A stretch of 64,000 bases of DNA from Calamus simplicifolius (lineage: Eukaryota; Streptophyta; Magnoliopsida; Arecales; Arecaceae): positions 358,461 to 422,460 of the forward strand of contig UESW01004571.1 of assembly GCA_900491605.1 (NCBI GenBank), read 5' to 3'. A program made the position numbers and the translations under genes. Position 1 is the stretch's first letter. Each line of letters opens with the position of its first letter. Below are positions 11,478-22,358 of the stretch, piece after piece. The notes beneath the pieces were generated by a model. That model was not told the origin of the DNA, searched no databases, and worked only from the letters and a program-made list of their open reading frames with translations.

Positions 11478-12440
11478 TCATTGGTAATACTGGCGGAGGT
11501 TACCCGCATTCCAGGTACGTGGAACGAGCTTCCCGTCAAGCTTTTCTAGTTTGTATGCCCCCCGGTGGAACGCCTCGGCGACGCGGTATGGACCTTCCCA
11601 GTTGGGGGATAGCTTGCCCCCCTCGGTAGCTTTGGATACCTCGGCCTTTCGTAGCACCAAGTCTCCGCGGTGAAAAACTTTGGGACGAACTCGGGCATTG
11701 TAGTACTTGGCCCCTCGCTGGCGAAAGGTCACCATGCGCAGTCTTGCTCTGTCGTGCGCCTCGTCGATGAAGTCTAGATTGGCCCGAATCAGTGCGGAGT
11801 TGTCTTCCTCACTGAAGGACTCCACATGTGGACTGGGCAATCCGATCTCGACGGGGATGACGGCCTCGGATCCGAAGGCGAGGCTGAAAGGAGTTTCACC
11901 CGTCGGGGCTCTGGGAGTTGTGTGGTAAGCCCATATCATAATGGGGAGCTCTTCTACCCAGCGTCCCTTAGAACCGTCTAGGCGAGTCCTGAGCCCTCTG
12001 AGGATGGTGTGGTTCATGACCTCAGCCTCCCCGTTGGTCTGGGGGTGGCCGACAGAGGTGAATCGGTGGCGAATGCCTAGCTCCTCACAGAAGGCTTTGA
12101 ATGCCTCGTTGTTGAATTGGCGACCTTTGTCCGTGACGAGGGTGTGAGGCAAGCCAAAACGGCATATGATCGACTTCCAGAAGAAAGCTTTAACTTTGCT
12201 CTCAGTGATTTTGGCCAACGCCTCGACCTCGACCCACTTGGTAAAATAGTCGATGGCGACTAACAAGAATTTTCGCTGCCCTGAAGCTGAGGGGAATGGT
12301 CCAAGGATGTCCATTCCCCATTGGGCAAAGGGCCATGGAGCCGAGAGTGGGCTCAGCGGGGTAGACGGTTGATGTTGGATGTGCGTGTGGCTCTGGCAGC
12401 TGTCACACTTTTGAACTAGCTTGGCCGCGTCCTCCTTCAT
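11478..12440 (-). CDS. Integrase region of the Tat-type pol
   Basis: A 320-codon open segment. Near residue 12 it has the end of a zinc-binding region (CDSCQSH). The catalytic core follows: DILGPF (about residue 44), TDKGRQF (about 104) and HPQTNGEAEV (about 131-140), which supply the D, D, E triad. The C-terminal part has GDLVLRK and WEGPYRV, typical of gypsy integrase C-termini. No chromodomain follows. The start shown is only the first Met after an upstream break; in an intact element this is part of the polyprotein. It joins cDNA to the host genome in the nucleus. The second part of the zinc finger lies upstream across the break. Confidence 0.9.
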   Translation of the reverse strand: MKEDAAKLVQKCDSCQSHTHIQHQPSTPLSPLSAPWPFAQWGMDILGPFPSASGQRKFLLVAIDYFTKWVEVEALAKITESKVKAFFWKSIICRFGLPHTLVTDKGRQFNNEAFKAFCEELGIRHRFTSVGHPQTNGEAEVMNHTILRGLRTRLDGSKGRWVEELPIMIWAYHTTPRAPTGETPFSLAFGSEAVIPVEIGLPSPHVESFSEEDNSALIRANLDFIDEAHDRARLRMVTFRQRGAKYYNARVRPKVFHRGDLVLRKAEVSKATEGGKLSPNWEGPYRVAEAFHRGAYKLEKLDGKLVPRTWNAGNLRQYYQ

Positions 12441-12493
12441 AGTGAGCCAGAAGTACCCCTAACGGAGAGCCTTCTGGGCTAAAGATCTGCCCC

Positions 12494-13569
12494 CTAGATG
12501 GTTCCCACAAATGCCTTCGTGGATTTCTCTAAGGATGTAGTCGGCATCGCGGGGCCTACGCACTTAAGCAATGGGTCGGAGAATGACCTTCTGTATAGAT
12601 GCCCGTCGAGGAGAATGAACTTGGAGGCCCTCCATTTGAGCAATCTGGCTTTGTCGCGGTCGTCAGGAAGGGTGCCATCGGTGAGGTAGTGGACGTAGGC
12701 ATCCATCCACGTAGGTTCCTGGGTGAGCGGGAGGACTTCCTCCCCGTCCTCTATGCTGGGCCTTTCTAGATATTCAATGTAGGCGTCCCTTGCCAAGCCG
12801 TCGACGGAAGTTGCCAGTCGAGATAGGATGTCGGCCTTGGCATTTTCACTTCGGGGATGTAACTGATACTGAAGTAGGGCAATGAGGAGGTCAAAAGTTG
12901 AACCTTTTTCAGGTATTCCGCCATAACCGGATTGCGCCTCGTACTCTCCGTTGATTTGCCCGGAGACGAGTTATGAGTCCGTGTAAGCTCTGAGGCGCTT
13001 TGCTCCAATCTCCAGGGCTAGCCATAATCCGGCCAGCAGGGCTTCGTACTCCGCTTGGTTGTTGGTGGCTTCAAAAAGAAATCTCAGGGCACACTCTATT
13101 CTTTCTCCTTCTGGCTCGGCAAAATGAGGCCGGCGCCGCTCCCTTGAGAATTCGATGCGCCATCCACATGGAGGATCCAGGTCTCTCCATCACTGCTCGG
13201 CTCGGGCCTGGGCCGCTCCCCGGGAACCTCTTTGAGATCTTCTTCCGCCCAAGTGCACTCGACCAGGAAATAGGCCAGGACTTGGGACTTCAAGGCCGGT
13301 CGTGCTTGGAAAGAGATGTCGAATTCTCCTAGCTTGATGGCCCATTTGGCGAGTCGACCCGAAGTATCCGAACGGGCCAGGATGGCTCGGAGAGGTTGGT
13401 CCGTGAGCACCATGATGGGATGGGCTTGGAAATACGGGCGAAGATGCCGGGCAGAGACTATCAAGGCGAAAATGACTTTCTCTGTTTTGGAATACCTAGC
13501 CTCGGCGTCATGCAGGACCTTGCTTACATAGTAGACAGGCCTTTGGGTTCCGTCAGCGTCAAGGCGCAC
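12494..13569 (-). pseudogene. RNase H end, second RNase H-like domain and linker of Tat-type pol
   Basis: The segment 13569-13096 carries the C-terminal half of the RT-linked RNase H (KVLHDAEARYSKTEK, then LAKWAIKLGEFDISF) and then starts a second RNase H-like domain with ILHVDGASNSQGSGAG. Having two RNase H domains is a mark of the Tat lineage. The second domain is broken by frameshifts near 13095, with parts such as MAEYLKKVQLL in another frame (13008-12766), and a linker in a third frame (12796-12494, with ARLLKWRASKFILLDGHLYRR). The breaks mean no functional product comes from this copy. Confidence 0.8.
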
Positions 13570-14434
13570 CAGGACTGAGCTGACGGCTTATGAGGAGGAA
13601 CTAAGTAAAGGAAGAGACTCTCCCCGTCTCTCGGCTTGGAGAGGAGCGGCGGGGAGGACAGGAATGCCTTTAAGCCATCGAAAGCTTCCTGGCAATCGTC
13701 CGTCCATGCAAAACTATTCACCTTCCACAGGGCCTTGAAGAAAGGCAAGCACTGCTCCGCCGATTTGGAGAGGAAACGACTCAGAGCCGCTATCCTCCCC
13801 GTTAGCCGTTGCACTTCCTTCTTGTTGGACGGCGGCCTCATGTTGAGTATGGCACTGATCTTCTCTGGGTTCGCCTCGATTCCACGCTGGGTCACTATAA
13901 AGCCCAGAAATTTACCTGCCGTGACCCTAAAAGCGCACTTTTTGGGGTTCAGCTTGACTTGGAAGCGACGGAGATTGTTAAAAGTTTCTTCCAGGTCGGA
14001 GATGTGGTCGGTGGCACGGGTGCTCTTTGTCAGCATGTCGTCTACATAGACTTCCATGTTCCGGCCGAGCTGGTCTTGGAACACCTTGTTCATCAGCCTT
14101 TGATAGGTCGCTCCTGCATTCTTGAGGCCGAAAGGCATCACCTTATAGCAGTAAATGCCTTTCTCTATCACGAAGGAGGTGTGCTCCTCATCGCCGGGGT
14201 CCATCCTTATCTGATTATATCCGGAGAAGGCGTCCATGAAGCTGAGAAGCTCGTGACCAGAGGTGGAATTGACCAGCTGATCAATTCTCGGCAAGGGGAA
14301 GCTGTCTTTTGGGCATGCCTTGTTGAGGTCGGTGAAGTCTATACAGATCCTCCAGCTCCCGTTTGCCTTGCGCACCATGACTACGTTGGCCAGCCAGCTT
14401 GGGTAGTGCGCCTCCCGGATGTGGCCGGCGCTGA
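13524..14434 (-). CDS. Reverse transcriptase region of the Tat-type pol
   Basis: Open from 14378 to 13524 with the gypsy RT blocks in order: NGSWRICIDFTDLNKACPKD near the start, MDAFSGYNQI (about residue 48-57), MPFGLKNAGATYQRLM (about 79-94) and the active site YVDDML (about 110-115, near 14036-14049), then LNPKKCAF and a thumb/connection region. The N-terminal RT residues continue into the upstream segment in another frame (14435-14620), so a frameshift lies near 14400-14440. A second break near 13590 disrupts the start of RNase H. It would copy the element RNA into DNA inside virus-like particles. Confidence 0.9.
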
Positions 14435-15582
14435 TCAGCTTGTTGACTTCTTCATCAATTGCCTTTTGTCGGTCGGGGGCAAAGCTCCTCTTCTTTTGAT
14501 AGATTGGACGGTGCGCGGGTCAATGTTGAGCTTATGGGTGATGACCTCCGGAGGGATGCCGGGCATGTCAGATGCTGACCAGGCGAAGACGTCCGAGTTA
14601 GCTCGCAGGAAAGCTAAGAGGCGCTCCCGGTCTTCCAAGGAAAGGAGTCCGCCCACACGGACGGTCCTTGTTAGGTCATCTTTGAGAGGGAAAGTCAGGA
14701 GGTGCTCGGCGGGCTCTCCTCCTTTGGCGGAATCTCTAGGATCAGACGCTTCTAGGGCCAGGTCGGCCTCCAAAGGGCTTGACGTCGTATGATAGCAAGG
14801 TAAGACCGGGCTTATCTCTCCGCGCATCTCACCCACTCCTGCGCCAGTGGGGAACTGCACCAGTAGACGCCGGGTGGAGATAACCGCGTCCAAAAGATTT
14901 AGGCCGGGACGCCCAAGGATGGCGTTGTATGCCAAGGGGACCCTCACGACCAGGAATTTCATGATCACGGTGCTTTGGCATGGTGGGGTTCCGGCCGTCA
15001 CAGGCAAGGATATTTCGCCCTCAACCCTCACAGAATCTCTAGTGAATCCGACCAGCGGGTTGCCACAGGCTGAAGGGAGTCAAAAGATAATCCCATCCGA
15101 ACAAAAGCGTCGTAAGTAAGGATGTCAGCTGAGCTGCCACTATCAACTAATATCCTTTTTACAGGGTGTTTGGCGATCGTCATAGCGACGACTACGCCTT
15201 CATTGTTTACATTTTCCATGACAACAGTCTTCCCCCAGGGCATTACATTATTTGGCGCCTCCTTCCCCCTCGGCCGCTTGGACGCAGAGGCTGATCCCCA
15301 GGACACCATCCCGACAGTCCGCTCTGTGGGAGTATTGTCGACGGTGGCTTGAGCTGGTGGAGGCCCCATGATGGCCGGCAGCGGCTGTGGCGTCTTCTGG
15401 ACGTACTTGCCGAGGTAGCCCCGCTGAATGAGCTCCTCGATGGCCCGCTTCAAGTTGTAGCAGCTATCGGTGTCGTGGCCGTAGTCCCAGTGGAATCGAC
15501 AATAGCGGCTTCTGTCGCGGGGTGCACCTTTCTTCAAGGGGGGAGGACGTTGGAGGTAAGGCTCGCCCTCGATCTCCATCAA
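14435..15582 (-). pseudogene. Gag zinc region, aspartic protease and RT N-terminus of the Tat-type element
   Basis: The 15582-15028 segment has a Cys/His motif of the CRFHWDYGHDTDSC type (about residue 28-41), then the protease core ILVDSGSSADIL. The 15031-14435 segment continues with LAYNAILGRPGLN, the C-terminal flap part typical of Tat-type proteases, and ends in the RT N-terminus (ANSDVFAWSASDMPGI). The two segments are in different frames and overlap by a few bases near 15030, so the protease is broken. The protease would cut the polyprotein during particle maturation. Confidence 0.85.
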
Positions 15583-16891
15583 GATGTGGGATCGAGGGGC
15601 AAGGAAAGGAGTGAGCTTACTCTCGTCGGGGACAGGGCTTTGGCGCCTGTTGTCGGACCGGCGAGGTGGGTCGGATCGGCGATGTCGGGGAGGTCCGCTT
15701 GGCTCAGGGCGAGCGGATTTGTGGCTGGAGCTCTTCGAAGACTCCCGGCGGGTGAGGTCGGCTTCATCCGCTCGGATGTACTTCTGGGCTCGAGGAGGAG
15801 GTCAGAGTAAGAGCCCGAAGGCTTCTTATCCAGGGAGAAGGTGAAGCGGGATGGAAGGAGTCCCCGCTTCAGTGCCAGGATGGCCACTGCATCGTCGAGA
15901 TGGTAGACCTCGAGGGCAGCAATTTTGAATCGGGACACGAAGTCCCGCAGTGACTCTCCTTCCTTCTGGCGGATGGAGAAGAGACTGTCTGCCACCCTTG
16001 GGATCCGGCGGCAGGCATCAAAGTGGGCCAAAAATGCCCTCTCCAGCTCCCAGAAGGAGTCTATGCTGTGGGGGGACAGGCGCGAATGCCATGCACGGGC
16101 GGCCTTCCGCAGGGTTGCGGGGAAGGCATTGCAAAGAAGGGCGTCTGAGGCACCCTGGACTTGCATCATAGCCTTGTAACTCTCGAGATGGTCGAGGGGG
16201 TCGATCGTACCGTCGTACAGATCCACCTGGGGGAAGCGGAACCTGGAGGGAACCGGTTCCTCCAGTATGCGGCGAGTGTAAGGAGGACGAGTGTCGAACT
16301 CTTCTCCGACTGATGGTTGATCTTCTTGGCGAGCTCGTCGAGGCACCTGTTGTATTCCTCCAGGCATTCCTCCGCCTGGCGGTTGATCGTCGGGGCTCTC
16401 CGAGATGGCTCGGAGGAAGAAGAAGAAGAGGAGGCAGAAGGAGATGGAGACGGAAGTCGGGACTTCTGCTTGGGTTCCTCGTGATGATGTGGCTTGGGAG
16501 AAGACTTGTTGGGGCCGTGGTCAGGGGACCGTGGCCGCTTGGAGGGCTCGCGTCAAGGCTTCCTAAGGGAAACTTGATGTCGGTCGGTCCCTCGCCGACC
16601 GGCCTTCCGCCGAGGAGAACCTTCCCTCGCCGACTGCTGATTGGCGGGGGGAGCGGTCTGGTGCTGGGTGGCCACAGAGTGCTGCTGCTGGAGCCCGTGA
16701 ACCATGGCAGTGAGATTTTGGACTTGCTGGGAGAGGGTTGCCAGCTGCTCTGCTGTTTGGACAGCGGCGTCCGGCGGCGGGCAGGCGACCGAAGGGTCGG
16801 CAGTAGGGGGATTGGCCTCCTGCTGTCTAGTTGGTGGGGGAAACCCCGCTGGGCAGCTGATGGAGGCGTCCTGAGCTCGTGTCACCACCAT
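15579..16891 (-). pseudogene. Gag of the Tat-type element, frameshifted
   Basis: The start at 16889-16891 gives MVVTRAQ, 90 bases downstream of the LTR end. The first segment (to 16553) is proline- and glutamine-rich. After frame changes between about 16550 and 16370, the main retrotransposon gag domain is open from 16367 to 15579 (262 codons), with VDLYDGTIDPLDHLESYK, FPATLRKAARAWHSRL and RQKEGESLRDFVSRF. This domain forms the particle shell. The same MV-TRAQ start is found in the short gag stub at 41710, linking the two elements. Confidence 0.85.
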
Positions 16892-16960
16892 GGCTTCTGG
16901 AAGAAGAGAGGGGACGAAAGAAGTAGCTCAGGTAGAACGTTCGCTACTTTTTCTTATCCC

Positions 16961-16980
16961 CCCTTCCTGGCGCGCCAATC
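16961..16980 (-). other. Primer-binding site region of the Tat-type element
   Basis: Read on the minus strand, the bases after the LTR end CCATCA are GATTGGCGCGCCAGGAAGGG. The same GATTGGCGCGCCAGG follows the 5' LTR of the element at 39880. Position and shape fit a tRNA primer-binding site. I have not matched it to a specific tRNA. Confidence 0.7.
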
Positions 16981-18447
16981 TGATGGCGCTCAATCGCCTA
17001 TCCTGGACATCGTGGACGGAGTGCTTCTCGAATCCTCGCTTCAGCGGGTTGCCTGCAAAGAAGTCTCAAGATCGGAGGGGATCCTCCAGTGAGACCCTTC
17101 GACGCCCAAGTTAGCAACTGAGGTCACAGCCGAAGAGGGGCTCGAGTGAGCCCTTTTTAGTGTAGAAAGAGGGATCTCAGAGAGGAGGAATTCCTTTCTG
17201 AGAGTTGAGATGGCGATTTTTGGGGGTTATCGCGCATACCTGTTTACTGGGTGGATTCACCTTTTTATAAGGGTTGATCCTGGTATGATCACGTGGGATT
17301 ACGTGAGTCAGAAGATCTGCTTAGCCTTTGCGTAATCTGGGCTGGTTAGTGGGCTACGTCCCATCAGAAAGGGAGAAAGCGGCGGTCGGTGGGCTAAGTC
17401 CCATCAGCCGGCGGGGTTGTCGGGCGGCGCACGTCAGAGAGGCGGTTTTTTGAACCGCTGGGACTGATCTGGCAGGAACTGGAAAATCCCGTCTCATCAG
17501 GGCCGAGCCGGGTCGATCCGAGATGGCTGGGGCCAATCTCGCTGGCAAGACAATGCCGGGGCAGGGCCGAATCAACGGACTTGGAGGCGCCGGGGCCGAG
17601 TCGGGCCGGCCGGGGATGGCCTTGGCTGACTCGGTGGAACTGGAGACGCTGGGGTCGAGTCGGGCTGGCCAGGGATGGCCTTGGCCGACTCGGCGGAACT
17701 GGAGATGCCGGGGCTGAGTCGGGCTGGCCGGGGATGGCCTTGGCCGACTCTACGGGACTGGAGACGCCGGGGCCGAGTCGGGCTGGCCGGGGATGGCCTT
17801 GGCCGACTCGGCGGGACTGGAGATGCCGGGGCCGAGTCGGGTTGGCCGGGGATGGCCTTGGCCGACTCGGCCGGACTGGAGAGGCGGAGGAAGTGTCGGG
17901 GCCGACTTGCTTGGAGAAGTAGGGGGCTGGCTAAGAAGTTGCCGGGCCGCTTGGGAAGGTGCCGGGGCTGGCTAGGAAGTGTCGGGGCCGGCTGGAAAGT
18001 GCCGGGGCCGCCTAGCTTGGAGACGTAGGGGGCTGGCTAGGAAGTTGCCTGGCCGCTTGGGAAGGTGCCGGGGCCGGCTAGGAAGTGCCGGGGCCGCCTA
18101 GCTTGGAGACGTAGGGGGCCGGCTAGGAGAGTGCCGGGCCGACTGGGAGGTGCCTGGGCCGCCTAGCTTGGAGACGTAGGGGGCCGGCTAGGAAGATGCC
18201 GGGCCGCCTGGGAAGGGCTGGGGCCGCCTAGCTTGGAGATGTAGGGGCCGACTGGGAGGTGCCTGGGCCGCCTAGCTTGGAGACGTAGGGGGCCGGCTAG
18301 GAAGATGCCGGTCTTGGAGCCGTCGGCCTTTGGGGCCGTCGGTCTTGAAGGTGTCGGCCTTTGGGGCCGTCGGTCTTGGAGGTATCGGCTTTTGGGGCTG
18401 TCCAAAAAAAAAATTTTTATTTTTCGTGGGGTCAACTGGCCCCATCA
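16981..18447 (-). repeat. 5' LTR of the Tat-type element
   Basis: 1467 bases, paired with 8306-9715, with the same TGATGGCGCTCAATCG start and CCCCATCA end on the plus strand. It contains the 59 bp hairpin sub-repeats (17585-17890) and the AGGGGGCCGGCTAGG-type block (17915-18310). The right flank is GGATT (18448-18452), the target duplication. Confidence 0.9.
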
Positions 18448-18452
18448 GGATT

Positions 18453-21400
18453 CAATGTATTATGCACAACTATTTATCATTTTAAGATAGCAGCCTGGAT
18501 CAGATGCTTTAGTAGGTTTGCTAGTGTCTATGGAGAAAACAGATCGAGCAATACTGAAGTTAAGTATGGAAGTTTATAAAGCTTTATTTAGTAGAAATTT
18601 GGTCAGTTTGCTGTTTATTTCATTACCTGCGTTCAAATTATAAACACTGCACCTTGTATTGGACTATTAGTCTAATGGCTCGTCCACAAATCAGCTTATA
18701 ATCAATTATGATTTAATACTAATCCTATGGAAAAAAAAGGTTTTTGAGGTGCTTCAATTCTATATGTTTATTCAAAGATCAGTCTTTAGTCAATTAAAGA
18801 TTTTTTTTTTTTAACTATTAGCTGTTGCTATGAACAAGATAACTGAAAAGATCAGACTTTTGCCAATTAAAGATTTTTTTTAACTATTAGCTGTTGCTAC
18901 GAATAAGATAACTGAAAGATTGCAGATTTGGGACCTTTTCCTTTCATCCAACTGGTATCAAATTGTTGGAACTAAAGCAAATGATGGAAAGAAAAAGAAA
19001 TCCTTGGGGGCATAAGCATTCCTACTATTAAGAATAGCTATCTACAACATGTCTTAAATTCCTTGCAAGCAATTTCTTCCCTTGAAGAATTTATATACGT
19101 GGGTAGACATAGGCGAGAGTCATACATTTACGCAAGGTAAGAATTGATTACTATTGTCATTTGGTGGAAAGCCTTTCCTTTCATCCCATATCACAATAAA
19201 TTCTTGAAGCGTAAAGGTGATTGAAATATCAATGATACATGCAAGGAATTTTAGTGCTTTGTAGTATGGTTTGTGCGGTTTCCTTTGTGCTTATAGATTT
19301 AAAGCTAGCATAACAGAACTGAAGAAACGTTGTTCAATTGGGTTTTAAAACTACAGGCAGCTCTAATTATCTTTTTCTATGATGCTTAAATAGTTCATTC
19401 ATAATTTTCTCACATTTATACGCAAAGAATAGGCAAGATATAGAGAAAATATCCATGAAATTGTTCTATCTATTGCAGCCATGTGTTTTATTTTATTGAT
19501 CGCTTTTTTATTTGTTGTCATTGCTATTTGACTGAAAAATCTATTTGTCGTCATCTATTTTGAATTATGTGGCTCAAAAGGAAGGGGGGGGGGGGGGTGC
19601 GGGGAATTCTCCTTTATTTAATTGATTGCGTTAGCATGGCATGCATATTTGGATGGTGAATTAGAACTCGTTATTGTCTTCGTTTCTACCTCAAGCAAGT
19701 TCTACAATTTATAACATATAAGGGTGTATGTTGAAGGCCAATACTTCTTAATTTAAAATTTATAGAGATGATAGTAGTTACAAGAAAATTATGATATTAT
19801 GGTAGAAAATAACAGTATCAATTTGTTACAAAGGAGGCATGATGTAGCCCTCTTCTTGGTATAGATGGCAAACCATTTTGCTGCCATAAAAATATGGAAT
19901 AAAAGGAAACAATTCTGGATGCTGATTTTAAGCTGTATATTGATAGTTGACTATTAAAGATTAGTATGTGTTATATATATAAAAGCATTCAATCTTCCAT
20001 AACAAGACAAAGGGAAAAGCAACAGGACTTGAGGAATAATGTAACTGCCCAAATAAGAACAAACTATAATGAATCAGCGTATCAAAGGCAGATATATCCC
20101 TTCGTTCAGGTCTTTTCATCATACCGATCAAATCATGTTTGATTATATGGTGCAGATCAAGCCCGTAAGGATGCTTTTAATAGACACTTTATACTATAAA
20201 TAGGATATTCCATCTGCATTCTAAAGCATCCAAATTTCTTTAGGCATTTTGCATACTTTGAATTCAAGAGAGTATAGCATTCTTGGTTCGCTGTTCTAGC
20301 GAATAGTAGTGCTACTTTCATCAGAAGAAGACCATTGTATCCTGAGAGACAGTTGTCATAAAAACCATAAGCACCTATACGGGACAAAATTATCTTAAGA
20401 ACATAGAGTATAACTCTAGACTCGGTCTTTTGATCTAGTTAGCCTCCAACAAACGACATATATTTATATGACTATCTTATCCATAGGAAAAGAAAAGGGT
20501 CTTAAGTGATGAATCTCAAAGTATATTTTCTTTCCTTATGGGACACTTACATTCAAATATAAAGATAATGTAAAAAAAATCAATAAGATGTAGATAATGG
20601 ACCACAGATTTTAATTCTGATAAAAAATAGATAATATGCTATGTTTGAATTTTTGGAATATAATACGTTCTATTTCTCTTTTTGTGAGGACCCATGTTAA
20701 CCCATGTTGGTGTGTCTTAGGTCCAAGGAATTTGAACAATACAATTGAGCTAGTCTTTTTGAATGAGATCTTGGGTTGTTACAAATAACATTATAGCAAA
20801 CTCACTTTGTGGCTCATGTGAACTTGGGAACATTATAGCTTGGTTTTATTTAAGGCTAACAATGGGCTGATTGTAGTACTTGTGATTGGATTTTATTGGA
20901 TTTGGACATGACGAAAACATTAGGGCCTAAACAAAAAAAGTATGTGAGGACCTATTTTGACCCATGTTGATGTGTATTTGGTCCTACATTAATTATATGT
21001 TGAATAGATCTTAAATACTTATATAGATCAAGAAATCTAAATAAAATCTTTCAGCTAGTCTTTTTGGTGAGGGCTCCTAGGTCATGACACTCTTTACTTT
21101 ATTTTATTTAATTATTCAGTTGTTCACCCACAAAAAGATCCTCTTAATTTTAAACAAGATCTAGGCAGGTTTTGAATATTAGAGATACTGTAAGTCAGGC
21201 TTTTAAGCTGCCAATTATGGACCTTGAAATGTGACTAGTATATGGAGGTCTGAGTAGCCCCTCTTCTAGAACTTAAGGCTTCTATGTCCACTAAAGCTTA
21301 TTCATATTCTTGCTGAAACTAATCTTCTTATAAAACTGATGAAGAAATGCAAACTTTGTAGTGAATCAAGCTTTTGCATATCTTTTTTCCGGAAAAGCAT

Positions 21401-22358
21401 GTGAGGACCCATGATGGTGTGTATTTAGTCCTACAATAATTATATACTGGTTAAATTTCGAGTACTTATATAGGATCAAAGAATCTCAATAAAAATTTTA
21501 GGCTAGTCTTTTTAGGTAAGCAGTCCTAGGTCATTACACTCTTCCTTATTTTATTTAATTATTTGGTTGTTCATCCATAAAAAGTTTTTTTAATTTTAAA
21601 TAAGATCTGGGCAGGTTTTGAATGTTAGAAATATTGTAAGTTAGGCTTTTAAGTTGCTAATTATGGGCTCTGAAATATGACTAGTATATGTAGGTATGAA
21701 TAGCCCCTCTTCTAGAACATAAGGCCTCTATATGCGCTAAAGCTTATTCATGTTCTTGCTAAAACTAATCTACTTATAAAACTAATGAAGAAATGCAAAT
21801 TTTATCATGAATCAAGCCTTTGCATATCTTTTTGAGGGAACGTATAGAAATAAATTTAGGGTTTGGTCATTTCTGAGTCTGGTTCAACTCCTGGCCCTAC
21901 TTCATTTAATGCCATGGTTTTCCATAAATTTTCTGCTATTATAATTTAAGAAAAAAAGTATCAATATGATTTATAATTTGAAGATCAATATTTTCTAAGT
22001 GTGCATAACCATTGTGAAGCATCATTGGCACACTCCTTTCTTATTCTGACTCCATTTGGGCTAACTAGGTAATAGTTTTAAGCAATTTATTTAACTGACC
22101 AATTTCTACTTCAATTGTTTTCAATCTTTCTATTGCTGTCTCCTTTTGGGTGCTTTGTTACAACATAATGGATTTCTTTTCATGCTTTTCTGCACCTATA
22201 AAAGCAGTCATTCCATGTCTATATTGGGCTATGCTACAGCATTGGCAGTACTGGTATATTATTTTTCTCCCTTTTATCAATTATATTTCATTGATATCAC
22301 TGAGAATTGAATGGCACCTGTTTGGCCTTGGCCCATTCTGATCAAATTTTATATTTAG
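18453..22358. other. Non-coding DNA between the Tat element and the HCF244-like exons
   Basis: No exon with the Rossmann motif (VGATGTLG-type) or the other missing N-terminal parts of HCF244 is visible here. There are short direct duplications (for example AAAGATTTTTTTTAACTATTAGCTGTTGCTA-like segments near 18800 and 18870), a poly-G run at about 19584-19599 and the duplicated block listed separately. This may be an old intron or upstream flank of the pseudogene. Confidence 0.5.
20690..21840. repeat. Diverged direct duplication of about 455 bp
   Basis: The segment starting GTGAGGACC at 20944 and ending near 21390 is repeated from 21401 to 21836, sharing CCTAGGTCAT, TTTAATTATT, CAGGTTTTGAAT and the TAGCCCCTCTTCTAGAAC block. 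A third, shorter relative starts GTGAGGACCCATGTT at 20695, and a weaker one may be at 59105-59215. It may be a small repeated element or tandem duplication of unknown class. Confidence 0.6.

Larger units (their letters stand above)
8306..18447 (-). mobile_element. Complete Tat-type Ty3/gypsy LTR retrotransposon
   Basis: The two LTRs (8306-9715 and 16981-18447) have inverted ends TGATG...CATCA and are flanked by GGATT on both sides (8301-8305 and 18448-18452), so the insertion is intact end to end (10,142 bp). On the minus strand the order is LTR, primer-binding site, gag, protease, RT, RNase H, a second RNase H-like domain, integrase, a 141 bp tandem array, polypurine tract, LTR. Integrase after RT is gypsy order. 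The extra RNase H, the lack of a visible chromodomain and the 3' tandem array fit the Tat lineage. Several frameshifts break the polyprotein, so this copy is probably not active by itself. Confidence 0.92.

Noticed and set aside
13809..14792. 327-codon plus-strand frame opposite the Tat RT
   Set aside because: It is the antisense shadow of the RT coding region and has no recognisable domain.
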